52,501 nucleotides of DNA from an uncultured Alphaproteobacteria bacterium (GCA_903857685.1 CAIOFO010000066.1:1-52501); one strand, 5' to 3'. Shown: positions 15,237 through 24,858, counted from the stretch's first letter. The notes: generated by a model from the sequence alone, not told the origin. Numbers and translations: made by a program.

Positions 15237-15701
15237 TTAGGCGGGCGGCAGTTCGTTCGGGGGCGGCTGGGTCAAGAACCCAACCTTCAGGATACCGACC
15301 TGCTGACAGACCGCGATCACCTTACCCACCGCTTCGAACCGGACATCCTTGTCGCCGCGAATATGGACTTCCGGAAAGAGCTTGCCGGCCGCATTCGCCG
15401 CAATTTCAGCCTGAATCAGCCGATATTTGAGGTTGGGAATGTCGATCGGCTGAGTGGTCTCGCCGTTAATGTACATATTCTCGTCCTTGTCCACGTGGAT
15501 CACAATATTCTCCGGTTTTGTAACCGTGGCGATATTGCGATACGGCGGAAGCGTGAGCGGAACCAGCTTCGCGGCCACCGGGATGGTGACGAGGAAGATG
15601 ATCAGCAGAACCAGCATCACGTCGACCAACGGGGTCGTGTTGATGGTGGTGTTAAGACCCTCTTCCTCTGCCTTGGCGGCATTCATGACATTGACGGACA
15701 T
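15237..15701 (-). CDS. exbD1: Biopolymer transport protein ExbD1
   Basis: 154 residues. A single N-terminal membrane helix (~22-43) with the conserved 'NTTPLVDVMLVLLIIFLV', including the proton-path Asp, and a periplasmic domain ending in a Pro-rich tail 'TQPPPNELPPA'. It lies between exbB (36 bp) and exbD2 (33 bp) on the same strand. It differs clearly from ExbD2 in the periplasmic part, so the two may form hetero-oligomers, as proposed for the Xanthomonas tonB-exbB-exbD1-exbD2 cluster. Confidence 0.93.
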   Translation of the reverse strand: MSVNVMNAAKAEEEGLNTTINTTPLVDVMLVLLIIFLVTIPVAAKLVPLTLPPYRNIATVTKPENIVIHVDKDENMYINGETTQPIDIPNLKYRLIQAEIAANAAGKLFPEVHIRGDKDVRFEAVGKVIAVCQQVGILKVGFLTQPPPNELPPA

Positions 15702-15737
15702 ACGACTTAACTCCGCGGTTGACTGGTCTCGTCCTGT

Positions 15738-16568
15738 TTACTTCTTCGAGACGAGATAGGTCTGCAGGTCGCCCGCAAAGCTCTTCAGCTTTTCGGCGAT
15801 GACCTTGTTGCGGCGAACCAGGTAGTTGTAGAGCAGCACCGCGGGAACCGCGACGGCCAGACCAAGCGCGGTCATGACCAGAGCCTCACCGACCGGGCCG
15901 GCGACCTTGTCGATCGAAGCCTGACCGGCGACACCGATGGCGATAAGGGCCTGCAGAATGCCCCACACCGTGCCGAACAGACCGACGAACGGCGAGACCG
16001 AACCAACCGAACCCAGGAAGGCGATGCCACCGGCGAGGGACGCGTTGGCGTCTTCCAGCTGATGGGAGATCTGCATGCCGATCCAGTCGCTCACGCCCAC
16101 CAATGAAGTGGTGTTGGTGGAGGCCTTCACGCCGCTTTCCGCAATGGCGCGGAACAGCGAGGTCTTGGGCATCGCTTCAATGCCTTCATTGAGGGTGGCG
16201 GCCGCCCAGAACTTTTTCTCGAGGATCTTCGAGTGGTTCATGACGCGCTGCTGTTCAATGAACTTGGTAATGAAGATGTACCAGGTGCCGGCCGACATGA
16301 TGGCCAGAACCACGATGATGAACTTCGAAACCATGGTGCCGGTTTCCCAGATGTGGGTCAGACCGTAGGGCGTGGCCTGTTCCTGCTGGGCGATCTTGGC
16401 GGCAGCAGCCGAAGGGGCGGCAGCCGGAGCGGCGGCATCGGGCGTTGCGGGAGCGGCGGCGGCCGGCGCATCGGCGGCCGGAGCGGCGGCCTGGGCGAAA
16501 GCCGGACCGAAGCTGAGGCCCGAGACAAGGACGATGGCCGCGGCGATCGTCAGACACTTAGAGATCAT
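15738..16568 (-). CDS. exbB: TonB-system proton channel ExbB
   Basis: 276 residues. An N-terminal signal-like segment and a long Ala/Pro-rich linker (~26-60) precede three membrane helices: ~78-100, then 'LAGGIAFLGSVGSVSPFVGLFGTVWGI' and 'GPVGEALVMTALGLAVAVPAVLLYNYL'. The last two are the MotA/TolQ/ExbB proton-channel signatures. The Ala/Pro extension is typical of ExbB forms in pseudomonads and alphaproteobacteria. The operon order points to TonB rather than Tol function. Confidence 0.93.
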   Translation of the reverse strand: MISKCLTIAAAIVLVSGLSFGPAFAQAAAPAADAPAAAAPATPDAAAPAAAPSAAAAKIAQQEQATPYGLTHIWETGTMVSKFIIVVLAIMSAGTWYIFITKFIEQQRVMNHSKILEKKFWAAATLNEGIEAMPKTSLFRAIAESGVKASTNTTSLVGVSDWIGMQISHQLEDANASLAGGIAFLGSVGSVSPFVGLFGTVWGILQALIAIGVAGQASIDKVAGPVGEALVMTALGLAVAVPAVLLYNYLVRRNKVIAEKLKSFAGDLQTYLVSKK

Positions 16569-16613
16569 TTTCCATACTCCGTTGTTTTAAAGCAGATTGA
16601 GAATTCGAGTTAA

Positions 16614-17231
16614 TTACTGAGCGTTCTTCAGGTCCCATTTCACGGAAACTTCCGTGGTGGCTCCGACCGGCTTGCCGGCCTGGGTCGGGGGCTGCCAGCG
16701 CCAATTGGCTTTCACATATTCGGCGGCGGCCGTGTCAAGTCGCGCGGACCCGCTGCTAGTCACGACCACGCAATCGGTGACTTTACCGGTGGCGTCGATG
16801 GTGACTTTCAGAAGGGTCGTGCCCTGCTCGCCCATGCGCTGCGAAAGTGCGGGATAGGGCGGAAGGGTGTGCGTCCTTTCGATGGACTTCAATTCGGTCG
16901 GCGGCGGCGGCGGCGGCGGCGCGGCAACCACGGGGGCCGCAACGACCGGCGGCGGGGCCGCGATCACGATTTGCGGCGGGGGCGCGGCGACAGTCGGCGG
17001 CGGGCGCACCATGGCGGGCGGCGGCGGCGGAAGATCCGCCTTCGTCACTTTCTTTGCGATGACCGACGCGCTGATGTCCAACATCTCCTGGCGCAGCTGA
17101 CTGCTGGACAAGCCCGCGACGAGAGCCGCGATAATGCCAACATTAATTCCGATCGCCACGGCGCCACTGGTGAAGCGGGCCTGCTTCGATCCCTTAACTG
17201 AGTCGGCTAAGTCGTGCTTCGGACGTTCCAT
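16614..17231 (-). CDS. tonB: TonB energy transducer
   Basis: 205 residues from the ATG at 17231; a longer frame to 17321 lacks conserved sequence. One N-terminal helix (~26-45, '[19 protein letters not shown]'), a Pro-rich periplasm-spanning region (~70-118, many PPPPP and AAPPP runs), and a C-terminal TonB domain ('[20 protein letters not shown]', '...[10 protein letters not shown]'). It couples the ExbBD proton flow to outer-membrane TonB-dependent transporters. First gene of the operon; no obvious Fur box is visible upstream. Confidence 0.93.
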   Translation of the reverse strand: MERPKHDLADSVKGSKQARFTSGAVAIGINVGIIAALVAGLSSSQLRQEMLDISASVIAKKVTKADLPPPPPAMVRPPPTVAAPPPQIVIAAPPPVVAAPVVAAPPPPPPPTELKSIERTHTLPPYPALSQRMGEQGTTLLKVTIDATGKVTDCVVVTSSGSARLDTAAAEYVKANWRWQPPTQAGKPVGATTEVSVKWDLKNAQ

Positions 17232-18024
17232 GTGTTCTCGCTCAATTAGACAGATAAACAACCTGACGGGGCGCACCGCGCATTGCCGAAAGGAACCCTC
17301 CACCTGGCGCCTTTGTATCAAGCGCTCATTTCCACCTTTTAATCAGGCGTGGTTGCGCTTTGCAAGGGGATTCAGATTTTCAGCCGGCGACACCCTTCAT
17401 CGTTTGAAGCGAGACGGATGGCAACCAGACTTTCGTCCTTCAACTCGACTTCAAGACGCGAAGCCGAACGGTCATTCCACGCGCACTCACTCACCATACA
17501 CACCCAGACCAGACGATGGACGCCTGGCCGACAAACCAACTGTCGAGACCGATATTATCCCAACCCGGCGCCGTATTGTTCGGACGCTCCTTGCGGCCGC
17601 TCTTAAAGCAATCGTAACCGGGCTTGGCAAGAGGGGTTCAGGGGCCGGAACAGGCCCCGCGGCCGGTTTTGTCCGCAGCTCGCCTGCCCGCCGATCTGTG
17701 TCATCATTTCATTTCGCAAATGCAGCATGGAGAAGCCCAGTTTGGCGGCAGCGCGTGCGCTCGGCAAACCCAATAAAAATAGGGCTTATTTGCGAGTCGA
17801 AGCGAACCGCCCAACCGTTGGGCAAGATTCATGCGCCAGGCTTTCCGGCACTGCGAAGGGAGTTCCCGCCGCACAGCGCGGCATTTTCGGCGCCGGGGGC
17901 GGCGCATTTTTTTAGGCTGCGACGATGCGGCAGGCCGGTTCGCGGGCGCGGGCCGGCGCTGCTAATCTGGCGCCCCGGCGGGCCGCCAAATGGCCCGGAC
18001 CGAACCATCCGGAAGGCTTTTGAA
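17232..18024. other. Gene-poor intergenic region between tonB and gloA
   Basis: About 790 bp separate two divergent genes. No conserved protein is visible: the open frame running into gloA has no family signature until the gloA ATG. The left part must hold the tonB promoter. At 17890-17913, GCGCC/GGCGC with a 6-nt loop is followed by ATTTTTTT, a possible plus-strand terminator. That would imply a short transcript upstream, not otherwise supported. Confidence 0.5.
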
Positions 18025-18477
18025 ATGCGATATCTGCACACCATGGTGCGCGTCGGCGATCTGGATACGGCGCTGGATTTCTATTGCGCCAAGCTTGGTC
18101 TGAAAGAAGTGCGCCGCCAGCAAAATGCCAAGGGCCGCTTCACCCTGGTCTTCCTGGCCGCACCGGAAGATGCGGCAATACTTTCCGGCGAAAAAACCAG
18201 CGCCCTGAGCCCGATGGTCGAACTGACATATAACTGGGACGAGAAGAATTATTCCGGCGGGCGGAATTTTGGTCATCTGGCTTATGCCGTGAGCGACGTC
18301 TACGCGCTCTGTGCCAAGCTTATGGCGGCGGGCGTCACCATCAACCGGCCGCCGCGCGACGGCAATATGGCCTTCATCCGCTCTCCGGACGGCATCTCGA
18401 TCGAATTGCTGCAGCAAGGCGACCCCCTGCCGCCGCAAGAACCGTGGCTCTCAATGCCCAACACCGGCGTTTGGTGA
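18025..18477 (+). CDS. gloA: Lactoylglutathione lyase (glyoxalase I)
   Basis: 150 residues from the ATG at 18025, chosen because it matches the family N-terminus [14 protein letters not shown]. Two VOC modules. The metal ligands are all present: His5, Glu66 ('PMVELTYNW'), His84 ('NFGHLAYAV') and Glu127 ('ISIELLQQG'). The enzyme isomerises the hemithioacetal of methylglyoxal and glutathione to S-lactoylglutathione in the cytosol. The short length and His/Glu pattern match the Ni-dependent E. coli-type enzyme. Confidence 0.95.
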   Translation: MRYLHTMVRVGDLDTALDFYCAKLGLKEVRRQQNAKGRFTLVFLAAPEDAAILSGEKTSALSPMVELTYNWDEKNYSGGRNFGHLAYAVSDVYALCAKLMAAGVTINRPPRDGNMAFIRSPDGISIELLQQGDPLPPQEPWLSMPNTGVW

Positions 18478-18498
18478 CGACGACTTTTGCGAAAACTC

Positions 18499-18599
18499 GG
18501 CGCGAGGAATTTTGTGGGCTGGGCAGGTACGCCTAGCGATGTGCACCAAAGCGTGCATGAGCGACGGCGCGACGAACTCACGACGCAAAAGGCCCGCGC
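18499..18599. repeat. Dispersed ~100-bp imperfect palindrome, copy 2
   Basis: Starts GGCGCGAGGAATTTTGTGGG and ends GACGCAAAAGGCCCGCGC, the same arms as copies at 6219-6319 and 29099-29193. The interior is more diverged (GGGCAGG at ~521-527 is kept). It sits between the converging ends of gloA and the autotransporter gene and touches the latter's stop codon, so it may act as a bidirectional transcript end. Confidence 0.65.
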
Positions 18600-21500
18600 T
18601 AAATACGGCCGAGGAGAGTGATGGTGCCGACCTGGGTGGTGGAAGCGTTGTTGCCGCGAATCCAGTCATAATTGACACCCAGATTCCAGGCATCGGTGCC
18701 CGTGCCCAGGCTGAAGCCCGCCACGGCATTGCTGGTATCCGGATCCGGTCCGACAAAGGTGAAGCTGTTGCTGGGCGCGGTCAGGCCGCCGGTCGAAGCG
18801 AAGGCCGCCCTGAGCTTCACGGGTGAGCTGACAAAGTCATAGCGATAGCCCAGGCGCGCCTCGGGGGAGATGTTGGCGCCGAACAGCTCAAAGGTCTTCT
18901 TGGCATCCATGCCCAGGAAGGTGCGCAGCGAATTGGCATAGTAAGGCGCGACCTGGAGGTTCAAGCCATCGCCGCCGCCTGCCTCGGTATAGCCTTCCTC
19001 GCGCATGGTCAGGCCGTCCAGGCTAATATGCGGGATGAGATCAACGCCGCCATAATTGAGGAACAGGCCGGTGGTGCCGCCCAGGGCGCCAAGCAGGCTG
19101 GCGCGCTTGCTTTCGGCGACCCGGCCCACGCTGCCGATGATCAGGGACCGCTGGCCGTCCAGATTGCCGTAACCGACATCAAGCTTGGTGTCGAAAAAGA
19201 CATGGCTGCCGTGCCAGTCGGTATAGCCGGTCAGCACGTACCATTGCAGGTTGGTCTTGCTCTGGCGCGGCAGGGTTTCGATCACATCGCTGGAATAGAA
19301 GGTCAGCGCCCCGCCGTACCAGCCGCTGCGCGCCGAACCGGCATCCACGCCCAGCGAAAAGCCGAAGCCGTGATCCTTGTAGTTTGTAAGGTCGCCTTCG
19401 CCGTCATAGCGGCCCTTGTTGTTGATCATGCCGGCGAATTCCTCGCCCCACAGCGTCATTTCGCCGGTGCCGTTGCCATAGGACCGCAGCAGGCGCTGGC
19501 GGGCGGCCACCGGGCCGGTCGCCTGGTCGGTGATCAGGATCGCCACCTGGCGCGCGCCGCCGGAGACATCGGGCGCGAACTGCGAGAATATCTGCTGCGC
19601 CTTGGCCTGGCTGGCGGCGATGTTGATGCCGCTCGTGACGCCATTGTTGTTGTTATAGACCGTCAGGCTGGAGGCAATCTGTGTTCCCAGTTCGGGATCG
19701 TTGGCCAGGGCCGCCGCGGTGTTGGGGAACAGCTTCAGCGCCGCGCCGGACAAATTCAGGCCGGCGGTGCCGTCGGCATTGGTCTTGCCGGTCGAACGCG
19801 GCAGCAGGGTCAGGCTGAGGGTCTTGTTGCCGCCGTTGGAGCCCAGCGACAAAGGTATGGGAACCGACGCGCTTTCGGTGGGCGATTCAAACAGGAACGG
19901 AATGGCCTGGGACAGATTGGTGTTCTGGTTGGTGAGGCCCGCATCGGTCAGGCTGGCGGCGCTGATCAGGGTGATGACCTGCTTGGTGGGCGCGCTGGTG
20001 CTGGCCGCCGTGGTGCCGGAGGAGATGAAGCTGCCGAACTGCAATCCGATCTGGGCGGTGGCGGCAATCGTCGCGGCGCCGCTGGCCTGCACCACCGGCG
20101 TGGTGCTGGAGCTGTTCTGCGAAATGGTCAGGCCAAGAACGCCGCCGCCGACATTCAAATTGCGGGCATTGACCGAGCCGCTGGTCTGGGTGTTGGCGAT
20201 ATAGAGCTGGCCGTTATTGTCGACCTGGATGTCAAGGCCGCCGGCGGCGGACGAAATCACGCTGTTGACATAACCGAAGCCGCCGACATGCAGCACGTTG
20301 TTGACGCCCGAGCCAAAGCTCAGAAGGTTGGGATCGGTGGTGGGGGCAAAGCCGCTGGACGTGGACAGAACCAATCCGGAAACCGTGGAGTAGATAAAGG
20401 GCGTGTTGGTAACCGCCGTGCCCTGGGCCTTGGTGATCGCCGCATTGGCATTGCCCGTGCCATCGCCGGTTCCGGTGCCGGTATTGCCGACATTCAAGGT
20501 ATTGCCGCCGCCGCCCGCATTGAAAAAGATGTCGCCCTGGATCGCGCCGCTATTGTTGATGGTGGTGGCGCCGCTGGTGCCGGACAGAAGGTCAATGGCG
20601 CGGGTGCCCGATGACACCACGGCGCCGGCTCCGGGATTGAGTTGTGTGACCTGCGCCACAATCGCGCCGGCATTGTTGATCGTCTTGACGGTGCCGGAGG
20701 CATCCACAATGGCGATGGAGGACTGGACGAAGGGTGTCTTGGTGGTCGCAAAATCCGCGGTGGGCGCCGTGGTGCTGGTCGAGACCGTGGCGCTGATGCT
20801 GCCATGCTGCAGCACGTCAATTTCGGGCACCGACGAATTGCTCAGAATGCCCAGCGCCGTCGCGGCGCCGCCGCCAAGACCGCTGACCTGGGCCGAAACG
20901 GCGCCGGCGGTATTGGAACCGGCCGTGATGGATTCGCCCGCGACCACAAAGCGCGGAATCGTGACATAGCTGCCGATCGTGACGGTGTTGACCGACGTGG
21001 CGGAATTGGTGTTCACCGAGGTGGCGGCGGCCGCCGAAATCGTGCCGGTGTTGAGAAAACCGCCCTGGATGACGGTGTTGTTGACCGGCGATGAGCCGTT
21101 GATGATCAGGGTGGTGGTGCTGATATCCGGACTTTCCGGCGTTGACCGGATGAGGCCGCGGTTGATGAAGCCATAGCCCGCATTGGTGGTGCTGGCGCCG
21201 TCCACGGAATCGATCGAGAGCGGAATCGCCCCGAGAATTACCGGACCGCGAATGGTGGCGTTGGTGGCGGTGACGCTCTGGGCGGGATCAATCAGGAAGC
21301 TGGGATAGGCAACGCCTCCGACCGTGGCGCCATTGCCGGTGATCGAGGCGCTGGCAGTGCTGCTGTTGGCGGTTGCGGGACCATTGTTGAGAAATCCGCC
21401 CGCGATCGAATTGGCGATGATGACAGCCGAGGCGCCTTCCGGATTGATGTCCTTGGCCTTGGTGCTGGGATTGCTGGTGCCGACCACCGTGATGGCGCCG

Positions 21501-22312
21501 CCATTTACGAAGGCGCCGACATTGCCCAGCGTGGTGCCGCCGACAACGGCGGTGCTGGCGGTGGCGCAGGTGTAACCCAGGTCCGCATTGCTGACGCAAG
21601 GCGTGATCGGTCCCAGCACGACAACGCCGCGCGCCTGGTTCGCGACATTGGCGAGGTTCGTCGAGTTGTCGAACACCAGATTGCCCTGGAGATTGCCGTC
21701 CAGTTCCATCGCCGTCGCGCCGACGGCCGCGGAATTCTTGCTGGTCGTCAGCGACATGTTGCCGCCGAAGCTGACATTGCCATCTATGGTGGTGCCTTGG
21801 GCGAAATAGAAAAGGTAGCTCTGGTCGCCCTGGACAACGATGGAAGAGGCCGTCACCGCGCTGACCGAGGTGGTGGTGCCCACAGTGGAAGCCTGGGTGA
21901 TCTCGCTGAAGCTGATCGGGCCGAAGAAGGTATTGCCGCCGAACACGGCCAGCCCCGCCTTGGCAGTGCCGTTGCCCGTCAGGCCAATCCCGCCGACATT
22001 GTATATGCCCGACGCGGTCACCAGATTGCCGGCGCTGGTGTCGACCAGGATTCCCGTCGCGCTCGTCGTGTCGGTATTGCTGATGCTGCCGATATTGACC
22101 AGCGTGTTGTTGGAGTTGATCGTCACCGCCGGCGTGGAAGCCTTGATGGAGATCGAACCATTCTGTTCGATAGTGATGTTGCCCGCGCTGGAGGTGGTCT
22201 GGGCGGTCTTGTTGTTGGTGGTGATATCGATATCGGCGTGCGCCGCCGTATAGGAGGCGGGAATGGCCAGGATCGCGGCCATGGCGGCAGAAAGCATCAA
22301 ACGCTGCTTGGT
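18599..22312 (-). CDS. Type Va autotransporter with Gly/Ser/Thr/Asn-rich passenger
   Basis: 1237 residues from a TTG at 22312, preferred over a TTG at 22342 because AAGGA lies 7 bp upstream and a standard signal peptide follows directly (TKQRLMLSAAMAAILAIPAS...AHA). Residues ~30-900 are a Gly/Asn/Ser/Thr/Ala-rich passenger with repeated 'NNAGAI', 'NSGAIQG' and 'NTGTI' turns, suggesting a beta-helix. The last ~290 residues form the beta-barrel ('GEMTLWGEEFAGMINNKG...'), with alternating aromatic strands to 'TITLLGRI'. Likely a surface adhesin; no protease triad is visible. The final residue is Ile rather than the usual Phe. Confidence 0.88.
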   Translation of the reverse strand, partial: TKQRLMLSAAMAAILAIPASYTAAHADIDITTNNKTAQTTSSAGNITIEQNGSISIKASTPAVTINSNNTLVNIGSISNTDTTSATGILVDTSAGNLVTASGIYNVGGIGLTGNGTAKAGLAVFGGNTFFGPISFSEITQASTVGTTTSVSAVTASSIVVQGDQSYLFYFAQGTTIDGNVSFGGNMSLTTSKNSAAVGATAMELDGNLQGNLVFDNSTNLANVANQARGVVVLGPITPCVSNADLGYTCATASTAVVGGTTLGNVGAFVNGGAITVVGTSNPSTKAKDINPEGASAVIIANSIAGGFLNNGPATANSSTASASITGNGATVGGVAYPSFLIDPAQSVTATNATIRGPVILGAIPLSIDSVDGASTTNAGYGFINRGLIRSTPESPDISTTTLIINGSSPVNNTVIQGGFLNTGTISAAAATSVNTNSATSVNTVTIGSYVTIPRFVVAGESITAGSNTAGAVSAQVSGLGGGAATALGILSNSSVPEIDVLQHGSISATVSTSTTAPTADFATTKTPFVQSSIAIVDASGTVKTINNAGAIVAQVTQLNPGAGAVVSSGTRAIDLLSGTSGATTINNSGAIQGDIFFNAGGGGNTLNVGNTGTGTGDGTGNANAAITKAQGTAVTNTPFIYSTVSGLVLSTSSGFAPTTDPNLLSFGSGVNNVLHVGGFGYVNSVISSAAGGLDIQVDNNGQLYIANTQTSGSVNARNLNVGGGVLGLTISQNSSSTTPVVQASGAATIAATAQIGLQFGSFISSGTTAASTSAPTKQVITLISAASLTDAGLTNQNTNLSQAIPFLFESPTESASVPIPLSLGSNGGNKTLSLTLLPRSTGKTNADGTAGLNLSGAALKLFPNTAAALANDPELGTQIASSLTVYNNNNGVTSGINIAASQAKAQQIFSQFAPDVSGGARQVAILITDQATGPVAARQRLLRSYGNGTGEMTLWGEEFAGMINNKGRYDGEGDLTNYKDHGFGFSLGVDAGSARSGWYGGALTFYSSDVIETLPRQSKTNLQWYVLTGYTDWHGSHVFFDTKLDVGYGNLDGQRSLIIGSVGRVAESKRASLLGALGGTTGLFLNYGGVDLIPHISLDGLTMREEGYTEAGGGDGLNLQVAPYYANSLRTFLGMDAKKTFELFGANISPEARLGYRYDFVSSPVKLRAAFASTGGLTAPSNSFTFVGPDPDTSNAVAGFSLGTGTDAWNLGVNYDWIRGNNASTTQVGTITLLGRI

Positions 22313-22610
22313 CAAAATTCGATCCTTTTTGTCGCCGGCCAAGGGGCGAAGCAGTCACGCCCGCGTCCAACCCCGGTTCTGGCTTTCGTCTTCTTGGCCC
22401 GTTTCGGGGCTTTTAAAGACGCTTTCGCTTAGTCCGTCCCGATCCTTCAGGTCAGCCGGCCACCTGCCAGTCCGGACTGCTCTCCCAGAGCCCCCTTTGT
22501 TACCCACTAGCAGCCCCGGTTCAACAGCAAATTTTCGCGTCTTAATCAGGTGTTAGCCACCCCTGAACCAAGATAAGGGGTGAAAAAACCTTAACGGGGC
22601 ACGATTTGCC
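22313..22610. other. Divergent intergenic region with long autotransporter leader
   Basis: This 298-bp region separates the minus-strand autotransporter from the plus-strand pentapeptide gene. On the minus strand it contains several small hairpins, such as one with a GCGAAAGC tetraloop (complement of about 22426-22433). I looked for the cores of common riboswitches and saw none. Promoters for both genes must lie here. Confidence 0.5.
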
Positions 22611-23885
22611 ATGACCCAGGCCCGGCATACCGGTTTTGCACGGCTGTCCCAGAAAGAGGTCAGCCAGGCCACTGCCCGGCACGAGATGCTCTATTCCGGC
22701 CGGGTCGGCGGGGCGCGGGCGTCCTTCGCCTTCTGCGACCTGTCTGGCCTGGACTTCTCCGGCCGCAACCTGGCGGACGCCGATTTTACCGGCGCGGTCC
22801 TGGAAGAGGCCAATCTGGCCGGGACCCGGCTGGATTCGGCAAGCTTTTTCGGCGCCGACCTGCGCCGGGCCAATCTGAAGGGCGCCAGCATGCGCCGGGC
22901 GGACCTGCGGGGCGCGTCCTTGCGCGGCGCCAACCTGATCGGCGCCGACCTTTATGAGGCGGATTTGCGCGAAGGCGCCATCGCCGAGAAAGAACGCTCC
23001 GGCAATCTGCGGCTGCTGCAGCATGATATCGGTGTCTCGGAACTGCCCGCCGCGATGCTCAACTCCGCCAACCTGGAGCGCGCCAAGATGACCGGCGCCA
23101 TGGCGGTCCAGGCCGATTTCACCGACGCGATCATGAAAGGCTGCCGCCTGACCCGCGCCAATCTGCGCCAGGCAAAACTGACCGGCGCCGATCTGGAAAA
23201 TGCCGACCTGTCGGGCTGCAACCTGACCGGCGCCGATCTGGGCGGCGCGATCCTGATCGGGGCGCGGCTCGACCTTGCCACCACCCACGGCGCCGACCTG
23301 ACCAAGGCGCTGATGGAGCATAGCGAACCCGATGCGGCCGAGACCCTGCGCATCGAGACCTTGCTGGAACGCCACACGCGCTGGGCCGAAACCGATGGAC
23401 GCGAAGGCGCCCCTGCCGATCTCTCCGGCCTGGATTTGCGCCGGGTGGGCCGGCTGTCGCACCGCATATTGACCGCGCTGATAGCGCCCAATGCCATTCT
23501 GTATGGCGTCAGTTTCGAAGGCGCCTCGCTTCAGGGCAGCAACCTGGCGGGCGCCGATTTGCGCTCGGCCAAGCTGGGCGGGGCGGATCTGCGCGGCGTC
23601 AATCTTTCGGGTGCCAAGCTGAACCATGCCGACATGCGCGACACCAAGCTGGGCCCGCTGCTGATTTCCGAATCGCGGCTGCTGCCCGCCCGCCTGGACA
23701 ATGCCGAAGCGCGCTATGCCGATTTCCGCGGCGCCGACCTGCGCCGGGTGCGCGTGAACGGCAGCGATTTCGCCTATGCCAACCTGGCGGATGCGGATTT
23801 GCGCGATGTCGACATGACCGGCGCGGAATTGAGCGGCACCAAGCTGCCGATGCAGTTCGCCGAAGCGGCGCAAATTCCGGCCTGA
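22611..23885 (+). CDS. Pentapeptide-repeat protein
   Basis: 424 residues. Three blocks of A(D/N)Lxx pentapeptides, ~38-125, ~143-235 and ~265-418 (for example 'ADLRRANLKGASMRRADLRG' and 'GANLIGADLYEADL'), predict right-handed quadrilateral beta-helices. Short non-repeat segments break them (~125-143 and ~235-265). There is no signal peptide or transmembrane helix, so it is probably cytosolic. Pentapeptide proteins can mimic DNA or bind gyrase, but most have no known role and nothing here points to a partner. Confidence 0.9.
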   Translation: MTQARHTGFARLSQKEVSQATARHEMLYSGRVGGARASFAFCDLSGLDFSGRNLADADFTGAVLEEANLAGTRLDSASFFGADLRRANLKGASMRRADLRGASLRGANLIGADLYEADLREGAIAEKERSGNLRLLQHDIGVSELPAAMLNSANLERAKMTGAMAVQADFTDAIMKGCRLTRANLRQAKLTGADLENADLSGCNLTGADLGGAILIGARLDLATTHGADLTKALMEHSEPDAAETLRIETLLERHTRWAETDGREGAPADLSGLDLRRVGRLSHRILTALIAPNAILYGVSFEGASLQGSNLAGADLRSAKLGGADLRGVNLSGAKLNHADMRDTKLGPLLISESRLLPARLDNAEARYADFRGADLRRVRVNGSDFAYANLADADLRDVDMTGAELSGTKLPMQFAEAAQIPA

Positions 23886-23910
23886 AGATTGGCCACCCGC
23901 CGCGCGACGC

Positions 23911-24807
23911 CTAAGCGGATTCCGCCTGCAGCAGCTGCGCGGCGCCGGTCTTGGCGCGGATGAACTGGCCAAGGCGCGCCAGCGACACCTTGGCTTCATT
24001 CGCCCTGATATCGGCCTGAAACAGATGGCCCATGCCGTCATAGATTTCCACGCTCACCGCGGTGCCGGCATCGGCGGCGCGGTCGCCCAGCTTGGAGGCG
24101 TCGTCGCGCAGGATTTCGATCGAGCCGGCATGCACCATGATGGGCGGAAAATCCTTGAGATTGGCGAAGGCCGGCGAAGCATAGGCATCGGACGGATTGG
24201 ACTTGCGCAGATAATGCCGCGCGCACTGGAATAAAATCTCCCAATTCATCGCGGTATCGGACTTCTGGTTCTGCAGCACCGACCAGCCCGACAGCGACAT
24301 GTCGGCCCAGGGCGACATGGCAACAATGCCCGCCGGCATCGGCAAGCCGGCGTTGCGGATCGCCAGCAACACGGCAAAGGCCAGGCCGCCGCCCGAACCA
24401 TCGCCCGCCAGGACCACGCCGGAGGGCTGGATGCCCGATGCCAAGAGCCCGCGATAGGAATCTATACCGTCTCGCACCGCGGCGGGATAGATGCTTTCGG
24501 GCGCCAGCCTGTAGCGCACGGCGAAGGCCGACGCTTCACCGGCTTCCGCCAACCGGCCGATCAGGGTGCGATGGCTTTCCGGCGAGCCGGCGATATAGCC
24601 GCCGCCGTGAAAATACAGGAGCACCCGCCCCGGCACGGATTTGGGGTGGCGCGTCCATTCGCCCGGGATGGGGCCGAGCTGGCCGGGGGTAAATTCCAGT
24701 TCCGGCGATGCCGGGCCGAAACGGTCGAACAGGGCCTTGAAATGGGCGCGCAGATGATCGAGGTCGTTGACCACCGCGCCGCTTGAATTGCGAGTCCACA
24801 ACGCCAT
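23911..24807 (-). CDS. Alpha/beta hydrolase, hormone-sensitive-lipase type
   Basis: 298 residues. Oxyanion motif 'YFHGGGYIAG' (~65), nucleophile motif 'GDGSGGGLA' (~133-141), acid in 'SIEILRDDA' and His in 'GMGHLFQ' define the HSL (type IV esterase) family. The nucleophile motif is the usual G-D-S-A-G variant altered to G-D-G-S-G. No signal peptide. Likely a short-chain carboxylesterase of unknown substrate. It is tail to tail with the pentapeptide gene. Confidence 0.9.
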   Translation of the reverse strand: MALWTRNSSGAVVNDLDHLRAHFKALFDRFGPASPELEFTPGQLGPIPGEWTRHPKSVPGRVLLYFHGGGYIAGSPESHRTLIGRLAEAGEASAFAVRYRLAPESIYPAAVRDGIDSYRGLLASGIQPSGVVLAGDGSGGGLAFAVLLAIRNAGLPMPAGIVAMSPWADMSLSGWSVLQNQKSDTAMNWEILFQCARHYLRKSNPSDAYASPAFANLKDFPPIMVHAGSIEILRDDASKLGDRAADAGTAVSVEIYDGMGHLFQADIRANEAKVSLARLGQFIRAKTGAAQLLQAESA

Positions 24808-24858
24808 GGGGAAAGCCGGACAAATTTCGCCCTCACCGTAACAAATATGTCAGGCGGC

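Noticed and set aside
17200-17330. Fur box upstream of tonB
   Set aside because: No sequence close to the GATAATGATAATCATTATC-type or Irr/ICE-type consensus was seen.
17134-18024. N-terminal extension of gloA by ~297 codons
   Set aside because: The extension has no homology signature and starts within tonB. The GloA N-terminus matches the internal ATG at 18025.
19028-20614. 528-codon plus-strand frame opposite the autotransporter
   Set aside because: The composition (Gly/Ala/Gln/Arg) is what the antisense of a Gly/Asn/Thr-rich passenger gives. No motif.
22313-22560. c-di-GMP or cobalamin riboswitch in the autotransporter leader
   Set aside because: I looked for GEMM-type and cobalamin-box cores on the minus strand; the conserved segments are absent despite a GNRA-like hairpin.
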